A stretch of 64,000 nt of DNA from Flavisolibacter ginsenosidimutans (GCF_007970805.1 NZ_CP042433.1:2294001-2358000); one strand, 5' to 3'. Shown: positions 24,476-33,974, counted from the first letter of the stretch. Notes: generated from the letters alone by a model not told the origin. A program made the numbers and translations.

Positions 24476-26967
24476 CATTTCCATTCCGCCTTCTTCTGCT
24501 CACGCAGCGGCGAGAACTTCACGGTAGGGTCCTTCTCTTCCGGGGCATTCACAAAGTGGTTAAAGCGTTTGCGCAGTTCGGGGTTATCCACCACTTCTTT
24601 CCATTCGCATTTATAATGATCAACCAGGAATTGCATTTCTTTTTCCAAACTTTCTGCAAGGCCAAGGCTATCATTCACTACCACATTGCGCAGGTAATCA
24701 ATGCCGCCTTCCATCTTGTTTAACCATGTGGCTGTTCTTGCAAGCGGATCTGCTGTCTTAATGTAGAACATCAAAAAACGGTCAATGTATTTAATGCAGG
24801 TTTCGCTGTCCAAATCCTGCGCAAGCAGCAAAGCGTGCTGCGGCTTGGAACCGCCGTTGCCACAGACATAAAGATTCCAACCCTTTTCCGTGGCAATAAT
24901 GCCGAAGTCTTTGCTTTGTGCTTCGGCACATTCGCGAACGCAACCCGAAACAGCAGACTTGATTTTATGCGGTGCACGCAAGCCTCGGTAACGTTCTTCA
25001 ATGCGAATGGCAAAGCTTACGCTGTCGTGTAAACCGAAACGACACCAGGTTGAACCAACGCAGCTTTTCACCGTGCGTAACGCTTTTCCGTACGCATGGC
25101 CACTTTCAAATCCGGCGGCAATTAATTCTTCCCAAATGGCCGGCAAATCATTTAGGTGTGCGCCAAAAAGATCAATGCGTTGGCCGCCGGTGATTTTTGT
25201 GTAGAGATTGTATTTCTGCGCCACTTGCCCAATGACGATTAATTTCTCCGGCGTGATTTCGCCGCCCGGAATACGCGGCACAACGGAATACGTTCCGCCT
25301 TTTTGAATGTTGGCGAGGTACCGGTCGTTGGAGTCTTGCGCCGTGTCGTTTCCTTTCTTCAAAATCATCTCGTTCCACAACGAAGCAAGAATGGAAGCAA
25401 TGGCAGGTTTACAAACTTCGCATCCATCACCATGACCCAAAGTATCCAAGACGGCATCAAAGGATTTTAATTCTTTTACCCGAATAAGATCAAAGAGTTC
25501 CTGCCGGGCATAATCAAAATGTTCGCACAAAACGTTGCGGATGTACTTGCCCTGTGACTTCATGGTATGAACCATCAGGTCTTTCAGCATGGGCACGCAA
25601 CCACCGCAACCCGTTCCGGCTTTTGTGCATTTTTTTATAGCGTCAACAGTTTCGCAGCCGTTGTTTACAACATTGCAGATATCGCCTTTGCTTATGCTTT
25701 CGCAACTGCAAATAATAGCGTCTTCCGGCAGCCCTGCTACACCCGCGCCACTGTCGCCCTCAATGCCTCTGGCTCCTAAAATCACGTCTTCGGGATTGGG
25801 CGGCAATACGACTTTGTTTTTGCAGGTTTGCAGGAGCATGTTGTACGCTTCGGCATCGCCAACCAAAATGCCACCCAGAAGCTGCTTACCGTCTTCACTA
25901 ATATTGATGCGCTTGTAAATACCCTTGTGGCAATCTTCAAACACGACTGTTCTTGTTGATGTCGTTTGAATAAATGGATCGCCGAAACTCGCCACATCAA
26001 CACCAATCAGTTTGAGTTTGGTGCTCATGTCAAAACCGCTGAATGTTTTTGCACCACCGGTAAGATTGGACACCACAACATCAGCCATTTCGTAACCCGG
26101 CGCAACAAGACCATAAATCATGCTTCCGTGTAAGGCACATTCGCCGATAGCAAATATGCGCTCATCGTTCGTTTGCAACTTGTCGTTGACCACAATGCCG
26201 CCACGAGGACCAATTTCTAAACCGCAGGCCTTGGCCAATTCATCCCTTGGCTTAATGCCGGCTGAAATGACCAGCATGTCCATGTTTAATATGGTATCGT
26301 TGCTGAAGCGGAGTGCCTCTATCTGCCCGTCTCCAAGGATTTCAGACGTATTGGTAGCGGTGTGAATTTTTATACCGAGAGCTGAAAGTTTGGCCTGCAA
26401 AATTTTGGAGCCGGCATCATCAATCTGGCGGGGCATGAGGCGCGGCGCAAATTCAATGACATGCGTATCGCGTATGCCTAAATCCAAAAGTGCCTTAGCA
26501 GCTTCCAAGCCAAGCAAGCCGCCACCGATAACCGCGCCGGTTCTTGCTTTTTTGGCATAGGCCGTAATCAACTCGAGGTCTTCAATTGTTCGATAGATAA
26601 AAACACCTTCTTTTTCTACACCAGGAATAGGCGGCACAAAAGCCCCGGAGCCAGTTGCGAGAATAAGATAGTCATAGGAAACCGTCAAGCCGTTATGGGA
26701 GCGAACTGTTTTAGCAGAGCGGTCAATGGACGTAACAGGATCACCTAAATAAAGAGAGATATTGTGATCGGCATACCATTGAGCGGGCGCCATTGAAAGC
26801 TCATCGGCCGATTTGCCCGAAAAATATTCGCTGAGGTGTACGCGGTCGTAGGCGGGACGAATTTCTTCGCCAAACACGGTAATCTGAAAAGCCTGAGAGG
26901 ATTTGGCCACCAATTTTTCACAACATTTGTAGCCAACCATGCCGTTACCAATAATTACGATCTTCAT
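24475..26967 (-). CDS. nirB: Assimilatory nitrite reductase large subunit
   Basis: The ATG at 26967 (MKIVIIGNGMVGYKC) is the normal NirB start; the TTG at 26988 adds only seven residues. The 830-aa protein reduces nitrite to ammonium with NADH and siroheme. Order: FAD domain (IGNGMVG loop), NAD domain (AVIGGGLLGLEAA), BFD-like [2Fe-2S] domain (CSCESISKGD...CGGC), then two nitrite/sulfite-reductase halves. The siroheme-Fe4S4 cysteines are in SCVGSTWC and SGCVRECAEAQ. It is the first gene of the minus-strand operon. Confidence 0.96.
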   Translation of the reverse strand: MKIVIIGNGMVGYKCCEKLVAKSSQAFQITVFGEEIRPAYDRVHLSEYFSGKSADELSMAPAQWYADHNISLYLGDPVTSIDRSAKTVRSHNGLTVSYDYLILATGSGAFVPPIPGVEKEGVFIYRTIEDLELITAYAKKARTGAVIGGGLLGLEAAKALLDLGIRDTHVIEFAPRLMPRQIDDAGSKILQAKLSALGIKIHTATNTSEILGDGQIEALRFSNDTILNMDMLVISAGIKPRDELAKACGLEIGPRGGIVVNDKLQTNDERIFAIGECALHGSMIYGLVAPGYEMADVVVSNLTGGAKTFSGFDMSTKLKLIGVDVASFGDPFIQTTSTRTVVFEDCHKGIYKRINISEDGKQLLGGILVGDAEAYNMLLQTCKNKVVLPPNPEDVILGARGIEGDSGAGVAGLPEDAIICSCESISKGDICNVVNNGCETVDAIKKCTKAGTGCGGCVPMLKDLMVHTMKSQGKYIRNVLCEHFDYARQELFDLIRVKELKSFDAVLDTLGHGDGCEVCKPAIASILASLWNEMILKKGNDTAQDSNDRYLANIQKGGTYSVVPRIPGGEITPEKLIVIGQVAQKYNLYTKITGGQRIDLFGAHLNDLPAIWEELIAAGFESGHAYGKALRTVKSCVGSTWCRFGLHDSVSFAIRIEERYRGLRAPHKIKSAVSGCVRECAEAQSKDFGIIATEKGWNLYVCGNGGSKPQHALLLAQDLDSETCIKYIDRFLMFYIKTADPLARTATWLNKMEGGIDYLRNVVVNDSLGLAESLEKEMQFLVDHYKCEWKEVVDNPELRKRFNHFVNAPEEKDPTVKFSPLREQKKAEWK

Positions 26968-27229
26968 CCTTGCAGTTTTGATGGACAATTATTGGCAAGC
27001 AAACGTATTAGTATAAATTACATCTAACCAAGTTTTGCAATCATTTCAATCTTATAGATATAATTTTATTGTTTATGTCATAAAAATAAGAATAAATGCT
27101 CGTAATTTTAAGCTATGTTTAAAATTATTTATAGATATTTTTAATCTTAATTTGAAATCTTTCTCTCATTTTACCTATCATCGCAAAAAATCTGGATTGA
27201 TGAACATACCCAGATCATAAATTCCGCAT
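26968..27229. promoter_or_regulatory. Divergent control region nirB / Crp-Fnr
   Basis: This 262-base spacer is strikingly AT-rich, with runs such as AAGAATAAATGCTCG and ATATTTTTAATCTTAA. It should hold the promoters of the nitrate operon and of the regulator. I cannot point to a confident Fnr palindrome or a TTTG/TANNTTTG promoter. Confidence 0.6.
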
Positions 27230-27910
27230 ATGAAAATTTCCAAAGTGGCTTGTGATTTGAAAACCTGTTTTTTGTGTCAGCTTTGCCAGAAAGAATGGAT
27301 TCCCGCACTTGACGCTCACCGCAAAAACTTCGTTGTAAAAAAGGGAGATGATATTTTTCAGGAAGGCGAAGCGGTTAAAGGAATTTTTTTTGTTTATGAA
27401 GGTGCAGTAAAAGTGCACAAGCAGTGGGGCGAAAAAGAACTAATTGTTCGCTTTGCGAAAAGAGGGGCTATCATTGGCCACCGCGGTTTGGGAAGAGATT
27501 TAATTTACCCGGTAACGGGAACGGCGATTGAATCCACAAAACTTTGCTTTGTGGAAATGGATTTCTTCCAGGCATCGCTAAAAGTCAACCACGCGCTTCT
27601 TTATGAGTTGATGGAGTTTTTTGCAGCCGAATTAAAAGAAAGCGAACGGAACATGCGCAACCTGGCGCACATGCCGGTAAAAAGCCGGATTGCTCAATGC
27701 CTTTTATTGCTCGATGAAAAATTTGGCCACACACCCGATGGCTTTCTAAATATTTCCCTAAGCCGGCAAGATCTGGCCTCGTATGCAGGCACGAGTTACG
27801 AAACGGCTTTCCGCGTCATGAATGAATTTGTCGAGGAAAATGCTATCAGCATACAGGATAAGCGATTCATCATTCATAGCAGAGCGTTATTGGAGCAACA
27901 CTCGATCTAA
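27230..27910 (+). CDS. Crp/Fnr-family regulator with N-terminal cysteines
   Basis: The 226-aa protein has an N-terminal cysteine cluster (C8, C13, C16, C19), a cyclic-nucleotide-binding-like fold (about 30-130) with another cysteine at C106, and a C-terminal winged helix (LSRQDLASYAGTSYETAFRVMNEF). In Fnr, four cysteines hold an oxygen-sensitive [4Fe-4S] cluster; the arrangement here is similar but not the same. It is divergently placed from nirB, so regulation of nitrate assimilation by oxygen, nitric oxide or redox is likely, though inferred. Other Bacteroidota regulators of this type are NO-responsive. Confidence 0.88.
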   Translation: MKISKVACDLKTCFLCQLCQKEWIPALDAHRKNFVVKKGDDIFQEGEAVKGIFFVYEGAVKVHKQWGEKELIVRFAKRGAIIGHRGLGRDLIYPVTGTAIESTKLCFVEMDFFQASLKVNHALLYELMEFFAAELKESERNMRNLAHMPVKSRIAQCLLLLDEKFGHTPDGFLNISLSRQDLASYAGTSYETAFRVMNEFVEENAISIQDKRFIIHSRALLEQHSI

Positions 27911-27941
27911 CAATTTTAAATGAAGCGCATTGCGCTTAAGG

Positions 27942-28721
27942 TTACAAAGCTCTGTCGAGATGCACGTAACCGCCATCTACGTGAACCAGTTGGCCTGTAG
28001 TGTGACTAGACTTTTCGGAAAGAAGAAAAGCCACCGCATTGGCAATTTCCTCGGCTGTGGTCATCCTGTTTTCAAAGGGAATTTTTGCCGTAATTGATTT
28101 TAATTTTTCGTCGGGATTGGGCAGGGTTTGTATCCATTTTGCATACAAAGGCGTAAAGCACTCTGCAACAACAACCGCATTCACACGAATGCCGTACTTC
28201 AACAATTCAACCGCCCATTCTCTTGTTAGCGCATTGCGACCACCGTTTGCCGCCGCGTAAGCCGACGTGTTGCCTTGTCCTGTTTCGGCCGTTTTGGAAC
28301 CGATGTTTACAATAGAACCTTTTGACTTTATCAGGTGCGGCAAAGCGTGATGCGCCATCAAGTAATAATGAACCAAATTGCTGTGCAGACTTTGCATGAA
28401 TTTTTCGTAGTTGCCGCTTTCAAGCCCCACACCGTCGTTCACGCCGGCATTATTCACAAGGCCATCAATGCGGCCGTATTTTGCAACAACGGCATCTACT
28501 GCTTTTTTGCATTCCTCGGGTCTCGACAGTTCGGCAACGAATGCACCGCAAAATTTTCCACTGCCCAAGAGTTCGTCTTTTATCTTTTCGTTGTCTTCAT
28601 TGTTTCTGCCGATAATCACCGGCGTTGCGCCTTCAGCCGCCAACACCCGCACAATGCCTTCGCCGATGCCTTTGGCGCCACCGGTAACGATGATGATTTT
28701 TTCGCGTAAGCCTAAGTCCAT
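27942..28721 (-). CDS. Short-chain dehydrogenase, L-fucose-dehydrogenase-like
   Basis: The 259-aa SDR has the NAD(P)-binding TGGAKGIG (13-20), NNAG (90-93) and catalytic S142 and Y155. The usual YxxxK lysine is replaced by asparagine (N159; codon AAC on the minus strand), which should alter hydride-transfer chemistry. It is the last gene of a six-gene operon with permease, mutarotase, dehydratase, 2-keto-3-deoxy-sugar-acid dehydrogenase and FAH-type hydrolase. By position it could oxidise L-fucose to L-fuconolactone, but the lost lysine makes that uncertain. Confidence 0.75.
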   Translation of the reverse strand: MDLGLREKIIIVTGGAKGIGEGIVRVLAAEGATPVIIGRNNEDNEKIKDELLGSGKFCGAFVAELSRPEECKKAVDAVVAKYGRIDGLVNNAGVNDGVGLESGNYEKFMQSLHSNLVHYYLMAHHALPHLIKSKGSIVNIGSKTAETGQGNTSAYAAANGGRNALTREWAVELLKYGIRVNAVVVAECFTPLYAKWIQTLPNPDEKLKSITAKIPFENRMTTAEEIANAVAFLLSEKSSHTTGQLVHVDGGYVHLDRAL

Positions 28722-28749
28722 TTTTTGATTTTACGAATGATAAAATAGC

Positions 28750-29607
28750 TTATCCCTTTGCCCAATTTTTTACGTTCTGTTTTTGCGTGCCCAATCCGTC
28801 AATGCCCAATTCTACTACATCACCGGCTTTTAAATATACTGCTGGCTTCATGCCCAAACCCACACCTGCAGGCGTGCCCGTTGAAATCACATCACCCGGA
28901 AGCAAGGTCATAAACTGGCTTAGGTAAGAAACAAGAAAAGGAACGTTGAAAATAAGATTGGCCGTTGTGCCGTCCTGCATCGTTTGACCGTTTAGCGTCA
29001 ACCAAAGCCGCAGGTTATTCACCTCCGCAATCTCATCTTTTGTGACAAGAAAAGGCCCCAGCGGAGCAAACGTGTCGCAGCTTTTTCCCTTCACCCACTG
29101 GCCGCCGCGTTCAAGCTGAAACTCGCGTTCGCTCAAATCGTTGTGCAGGCAATAACCGGCCACGTAATCCATTGCTTCGCTCTCCACTACATACGTGGCC
29201 TTCTTTCCAATGACAACCGCGAGTTCTACTTCCCAATCTGTTTTGGTTGAATTCTTCGGAATGACCACATCGTCGTTCGGACCAATTAACGCCGTTGTTG
29301 ATTTAAAAAAAACAATCGGCTCTTTAGGCGTAGCGGCGCCGGTTTCTTTGGCGTGATCAGCATAATTCAAACCGATGCAAATAATTTTTGAAGGCCGTGC
29401 AAGGGGGCTTCCCAACCGAACGTCTTTTGAAATTTTCGGCAGTGAACCCTTGTTTGCATCCACAAATTTTTGCAGGCGGTTTAAACCGTCGTTTTGCAAA
29501 AAAGCTTCGTTGTAATCTTCGCCGAAAGAAGAAGTATCGTAATAATCTTCACCAATAATAACACCCGTCTTTTCCTGGCCGACGGAACCAAAGCGTATCA
29601 GCTTCAT
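28750..29607 (-). CDS. FAH-family hydrolase, probable 2,4-diketo-3-deoxy-L-fuconate/rhamnonate hydrolase
   Basis: The 285-aa protein belongs to the fumarylacetoacetate-hydrolase family. An N-terminal small domain is followed by the catalytic region IICIGLNYADHAKETG, DWEVELAVVIGKK and DVISTGTPAGVGLG, where the acidic residues bind the metal. In non-phosphorylative fucose and rhamnose pathways the enzyme cleaves the 2,4-diketo-3-deoxy acid to pyruvate plus lactate. It lies 23 bases from the dehydrogenase that would make its substrate. Which sugar is used cannot be read from this protein alone. Confidence 0.85.
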   Translation of the reverse strand: MKLIRFGSVGQEKTGVIIGEDYYDTSSFGEDYNEAFLQNDGLNRLQKFVDANKGSLPKISKDVRLGSPLARPSKIICIGLNYADHAKETGAATPKEPIVFFKSTTALIGPNDDVVIPKNSTKTDWEVELAVVIGKKATYVVESEAMDYVAGYCLHNDLSEREFQLERGGQWVKGKSCDTFAPLGPFLVTKDEIAEVNNLRLWLTLNGQTMQDGTTANLIFNVPFLVSYLSQFMTLLPGDVISTGTPAGVGLGMKPAVYLKAGDVVELGIDGLGTQKQNVKNWAKG

Positions 29608-29630
29608 GCGTAAATTTTATTCTGTTTGAA

Positions 29631-30395
29631 TTAATTATTGAGTTTGATAAAGCCGCCGTCAATCGGATAATCGCAGCCGGTAATGAAGGAAGCTTCATCG
29701 GAGCAGAGGTACAAAATGAGGTGCGCAATTTCTTCCGGCTTTGCCATGCGGCCAATGGGCTGCGATGCGGAAAGCTTTTGAAACATCTCATCTTCTTTGC
29801 CCGGATAATTTTTCTTGATAAATCCATCTACAAAAGGCGTGTGCACCCTTGCCGGCGAAATGCAGTTGCAGCGAATGCCTTCTTTGATGTAGTCCCGCGC
29901 CACCGAAAGTGTCATGGCGTATACGGCGCCCTTGGTCATGGAGTAAGCAAAGCGGTCGGCAAGGCCAACATTGTTGGCAATGGACGCAAGGTTTAAAATC
30001 ACACCGGAACCATTTTCTTTCATCAGCGAAACCGCGGCCTGCAAACAATTGTAAACGCCTTTCACGTTTACGTTGTACAAACGGTCAAAATCGGCTTCCG
30101 GCGTATTTTCCACGTTGCCCACGTGCGACACGCCGGCGCTGTTCACCAAGATATCAATTGTGCCGATGCTGTTGAAAACATCTTTCACTTGCTGCTGTTT
30201 CGTAACGTCGCAAACCTGTTTTACAGCATTACCGCCGGCCTTTTTAATTTCATCTTCCGTAGCGTTAAGCGCTTCTTCGTTAAGGTCTATCAATTGAATC
30301 GTCGCACCTCGCTTTGCAAACAACAAAGCCACCGCTTTTCCAATGCCGCTGCCACTGCCGGTTACTGCCGCAACTTTTCCGTTCAGGTCAAACAT
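29631..30395 (-). CDS. Short-chain dehydrogenase, probable 2-keto-3-deoxy-L-fuconate/rhamnonate dehydrogenase
   Basis: The 254-aa SDR has TGSGSGIGK for nucleotide binding (12-20), S138, Y151 and K155, the complete catalytic set. It is close to known dehydrogenases that oxidise the 4-hydroxyl of 2-keto-3-deoxy-L-fuconate or rhamnonate with NAD. It lies 17 bases from the UxaA-type dehydratase and 23 bases from the FAH-family gene, matching three successive steps. Confidence 0.85.
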   Translation of the reverse strand: MFDLNGKVAAVTGSGSGIGKAVALLFAKRGATIQLIDLNEEALNATEDEIKKAGGNAVKQVCDVTKQQQVKDVFNSIGTIDILVNSAGVSHVGNVENTPEADFDRLYNVNVKGVYNCLQAAVSLMKENGSGVILNLASIANNVGLADRFAYSMTKGAVYAMTLSVARDYIKEGIRCNCISPARVHTPFVDGFIKKNYPGKEDEMFQKLSASQPIGRMAKPEEIAHLILYLCSDEASFITGCDYPIDGGFIKLNN

Positions 30396-30412
30396 TTTTT
30401 TCGCAATTTAAT

Positions 30413-32068
30413 TTATAAGGAGACGCCGCGCTTCCACGGAATGAAATCATCTTGCCCCAACAATACGGCTTTTGGAATGATTTCGCCGCTGGCTGCTTTG
30501 ATGCAATATTCCAAAATTTCTTCGCCCATTTGTTCAATGGTTTTTTCACCGCGAATAATGCCGCCGGTATCAATATCAATGATGTCACTCATGCGTGAAG
30601 CCAATCCAGTGTTGGTTGAAATCTTTACCGTAGGCGCAACGGGATTTCCCGTTGGCGTACCCAAGCCGGTAGTGAACAGAATGAGTGTTGCGCCACTTGC
30701 TGCTTTGCCGGTTGTTGCTTCCACATCGTTGCCCGGTGTACACACCAAACTCAATCCGGGCTTTGTAACAGGTTCGGTATAATCCAATACATCCACCACC
30801 GGTGATGTTCCTCCTTTTCTTGCCGCACCGGTTGATTTGATCGCATCGGTAATTAAACCGTCTTTAATATTCCCCGGCGAGGGATTCATGTGAAAACCCG
30901 AACCGACTTTCTTCGCCAGGTCATTGTAAGATTCCATTAGGTGAATGAACTTTTCTGCAACGCTTTCGTTCACGCAGCGGTCAATGAGTTCTTGTTCCGC
31001 GCCGCAGAGTTCGGGGAATTCGGCCAGTAAAACTTTTCCGCCGAGCGCCACCAAAAGGTCCGACGCACAACCCACAGCGGGATTGGCGGAGATGCCGCTA
31101 AAACCGTCGCTGCCGCCGCATTTCACGCCGATGGTTAATTCACGTAAAGGCGCCGGTTCTCTTTCAATCTTGTTGATTTCGGCAAGGCCCAAAAACGTTT
31201 TTTTGATGGCGTTGCAGATCAATTCTTCTTCGCTTTGCGATTGCTGTTGTTCAAAAACATAAAGTGGCTTATCGAACGAAGGATTGCGCTTTTTTAAATC
31301 GGCCAGAAAATATTCAACCTGCAAATGCTGGCAACCCAAACTCAACACCGTTACGCCGCCCACGTTTGGATGATCAGCGTAAGCGGCAAGCAGGGAGCTC
31401 AATGTTGAAGCATCTTGTCGCGTGCCGCCGCAACCGCCCTGATGGTTAAGAAATTTAATGCCGTCAATGTTTTTAAAATAACGTTCGCGTTGGTTTGACG
31501 ATGGCCCCAAATCAATTTGCTCAATGTCTTTGCCTTCTTTAAAAGCCTGAAAGACCTGCCGCGTAAAATGATTGTATTTATCCGAAACAGCGTAGCCCAA
31601 TTCTTTGTGCAAGGCTTCTTTGATCACGTCCAAATTTCTGTTTTCGCAAAACACAGTGGGAATGAACAACCAATAATTGGCCGTTCCCACTCTTCCGTCG
31701 CTGCGCTTGTAGCCGTTAAAGGTTCTTGCTTTAAATTTCGACACGTCGGGTTGTTGCCAGCGGTGCTGAAAGCCTTTGTAGGCATAGCTTTCCGCCGCGT
31801 GTTTGGTGTTGGCCGTCGTCATTAATTCGCCCTTGGAAACCGGCACTTGTACCTTGCCCACAAGCGTTCCGTACATAATCACCTCGTCGCCCGCTTTCAT
31901 ATCGTTGACGAAGAACTTGTGCTTGGCGCCAATGGGTTGCTGAAGAATTACTTCGCGGCTTTTTGTTATTACCGTTGTTCCCGCCAACAAATCCTGCAAA
32001 GCCACCAGTACGTTGTCGTTGGGATGAATCTGCAAATAAGTTTGAACCTTCGTCCTTTCTTGAATCAT
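30413..32068 (-). CDS. UxaA-type sugar-acid dehydratase
   Basis: The 551-aa protein has an N-terminal SAF-like domain (about 10-85) and the long UxaA/altronate-dehydratase catalytic part. Conserved pieces are HQGGCGGTRQD, LGCQHLQVEYF, GVKCGGSDGFSGISANPA and LFTTGLGTPTG. UxaA enzymes dehydrate altronate or related acids using a divalent metal. Here it sits where an L-fuconate or L-rhamnonate dehydratase is needed, a step usually done by enolase-superfamily or IlvD-type enzymes. That assignment is an inference from the operon. Confidence 0.85.
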   Translation of the reverse strand: MIQERTKVQTYLQIHPNDNVLVALQDLLAGTTVITKSREVILQQPIGAKHKFFVNDMKAGDEVIMYGTLVGKVQVPVSKGELMTTANTKHAAESYAYKGFQHRWQQPDVSKFKARTFNGYKRSDGRVGTANYWLFIPTVFCENRNLDVIKEALHKELGYAVSDKYNHFTRQVFQAFKEGKDIEQIDLGPSSNQRERYFKNIDGIKFLNHQGGCGGTRQDASTLSSLLAAYADHPNVGGVTVLSLGCQHLQVEYFLADLKKRNPSFDKPLYVFEQQQSQSEEELICNAIKKTFLGLAEINKIEREPAPLRELTIGVKCGGSDGFSGISANPAVGCASDLLVALGGKVLLAEFPELCGAEQELIDRCVNESVAEKFIHLMESYNDLAKKVGSGFHMNPSPGNIKDGLITDAIKSTGAARKGGTSPVVDVLDYTEPVTKPGLSLVCTPGNDVEATTGKAASGATLILFTTGLGTPTGNPVAPTVKISTNTGLASRMSDIIDIDTGGIIRGEKTIEQMGEEILEYCIKAASGEIIPKAVLLGQDDFIPWKRGVSL

Positions 32069-32075
32069 CGTGATC

Positions 32076-32414
32076 TTAATATTCGTTTAACGAAAAAATT
32101 TTTTCCATCAGCATCCACTTTTCGCCTTTTGCCGCTTCCACTAAGGGTTGTTGGTAACGCCACATCAGTTCTTCCCATTGCTGCACTTTTGTATTGCCTT
32201 CATCGGCTGCTGCTTTTTTTTCAAAGCTGAAATCATCCGGGGTTTCCATCATCATGCACAATCTTGTTCCGAGACGATAGATTTCCATTTTTTCAATACC
32301 GGCTTCTTTTATTGAAGCAATGATTTCCGGCCACACTTGTTTGTGATGTTCTTCGTATTGTCGGATCAAATCCGGATCGCTTTTTAAATCGAGTGTTAAG
32401 CAGTAGCGTTTCAT
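32076..32414 (-). CDS. RhaM-type sugar mutarotase
   Basis: This 112-aa protein matches the L-rhamnose mutarotase (DUF718) family, with H23/H24 and the MEIYRLGTRLCMMMET and YQQPL segments. It equilibrates alpha and beta anomers of a 6-deoxy sugar after import. The same family includes L-fucose mutarotases. It lies 8 bases from the permease and 7 from the dehydratase, so it is in the operon. Confidence 0.85.
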   Translation of the reverse strand: MKRYCLTLDLKSDPDLIRQYEEHHKQVWPEIIASIKEAGIEKMEIYRLGTRLCMMMETPDDFSFEKKAAADEGNTKVQQWEELMWRYQQPLVEAAKGEKWMLMEKIFSLNEY

Positions 32415-32422
32415 AAATGGAG

Positions 32423-33700
32423 TTAATGCGATAAGGCAATCACTTCTTTTGGTGCGCCAACGTCTATCTTTTGGCGAAGCGCATAAAACAAAATCAAAAC
32501 GAAACAGGCAATGGGCACGATGTACCCCAATTGGATATTACCGCCCGACGCATCTGAAATTCGTCCCATGAGCAAAGGAAATACCGCGCCGCCCACAATG
32601 GACATGATGATGAACGAAGAAGCGATCTTGGTTTCTTCGCCCAGGTTTTTTACGCCCAGCGCAAAAATGGTCGGGAACATAATGGACATGAAAAACGGAA
32701 CGCCCATCAGCGCATAAACCGCCACGTTACCGTGTGCAAAAACAGCTACCGACAACAATAAAATATTAATGAAAGCGTACAGCGCCAGCAGGCGTTCGGG
32801 CCGAATGTATTTCATCAGGAACGTGCCTACGAAACGTCCTACCATAAAGCCGACCATGGCAATGTAACCCCACCAATAAGCGGCTTGCTTTTCGGGCAGA
32901 TCCATCGCCTGTTTTGTAAAGCGCACAAAAAAACTGCCTACGCCAACCTGTGCACCCACGTAAAAGAATTGCGCAATTACGGCCCATTTCACCTGCGGTA
33001 TTTTCAGTACGCTGAAGGAGAATTTTTGACCCTTGTTTTCGTGCACGTTTTCACCGGCAGGGAGTTTTGAAACGGCAAATAAAAGCAACAACAAAAGCAC
33101 GCCGGCGGCAATCACCAAATACGGCGTTTTCACCGTGTCCGCTTCGGATTGCAAATAGGAATTTAATTGTCCGGCTGCCGCCATTTGCCGCAACTCCTGC
33201 GGCGTGTGTTCAATGCCCGATAAAATAAATTTTCCGCCAAGTATCGGCGCCAAAAAAGCGCCAACGCCGTTGAAGGATTGCGCAAAGTTCAACCGTCTTG
33301 CGCCGCTCTTTTCATCGCCCAGTTTTGCCATGTACGGATTGGCAACCGTTTCTAAAAATGTAGCACCAGCCGCAATTACGAAGAGTGCGCCGAGAAAGAA
33401 AGTAAAGTTTCGCGTAGTCGCCGCGGGCAAAAAAAGAAGCGCACCTAAACCGTACAAAAACAAGCCGAACAAAATACCTTTTTTATAACCGTATTTGTGC
33501 ATGAACAAACCCGCCGGCAGCGCAACGGAAAAATAAGCCAGGTAAACCGCTGTGTCTATGAAAGCCGATTGCGTATCGGACAACTGACAGGCTTTTTTTA
33601 AATGCGGAATTAAGATGGGATTGATGTTGTGCAGAAAGGCCCACAAAAAAAACAAAGACGTAACCAGGATGATGGGCAGAAGATAACTGCGTTTGTTCAT
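32423..33700 (-). CDS. fucP: FucP-type sugar:H+ symporter
   Basis: The ATG at 33700 (MNKRSYLLPIILVTSLFFLW) gives the usual FucP start; the upstream codon at 33796 adds an extra non-family stretch. The 425-aa protein has twelve hydrophobic segments and the FucP-type features LWAFLHNINPILIPHLKK, FLETVANPYMAKLG and ASSFIIMSIVGGAVFPLLMG. Members carry L-fucose, glucose or galactose, so the sugar is suggested by context, not proven. It is the first gene of the operon. Confidence 0.88.
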   Translation of the reverse strand: MNKRSYLLPIILVTSLFFLWAFLHNINPILIPHLKKACQLSDTQSAFIDTAVYLAYFSVALPAGLFMHKYGYKKGILFGLFLYGLGALLFLPAATTRNFTFFLGALFVIAAGATFLETVANPYMAKLGDEKSGARRLNFAQSFNGVGAFLAPILGGKFILSGIEHTPQELRQMAAAGQLNSYLQSEADTVKTPYLVIAAGVLLLLLLFAVSKLPAGENVHENKGQKFSFSVLKIPQVKWAVIAQFFYVGAQVGVGSFFVRFTKQAMDLPEKQAAYWWGYIAMVGFMVGRFVGTFLMKYIRPERLLALYAFINILLLSVAVFAHGNVAVYALMGVPFFMSIMFPTIFALGVKNLGEETKIASSFIIMSIVGGAVFPLLMGRISDASGGNIQLGYIVPIACFVLILFYALRQKIDVGAPKEVIALSH

Positions 33701-33974
33701 ACAGAGGAAGGCGGCAATTGGTTTTATGTCATTTCTCCAAAGCAGAAACAACGTCAACAGGCCCGTTACCGCAACAAATAAAAACCGAAACAGCAAGGAT
33801 GTGTTGCAAATAATTGCCGTATCGTTCAGCTATTTTAACATGCGCCTTTCGGCTATAAAAAAAGAACAAACAGTATAGAACAGTTAAACGAAAAAATTTT
33901 TTTAAAAATAGATGAATAAGCTAATTTGGCATCGATCTACCTATTTTCTAACGATTTTACGCTAATTAAGCTGA
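33701..33974. promoter_or_regulatory. Divergent control region fucP operon / AraC
   Basis: The 274-base spacer ends in an AT-rich block (33840-33970) with repeated AAGCTAA/GCTAATT words and a run AAAAAATTTTTTTAAAAATA. It should contain the operon promoter and AraC binding sites, though I cannot assign them exactly. Confidence 0.5.
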
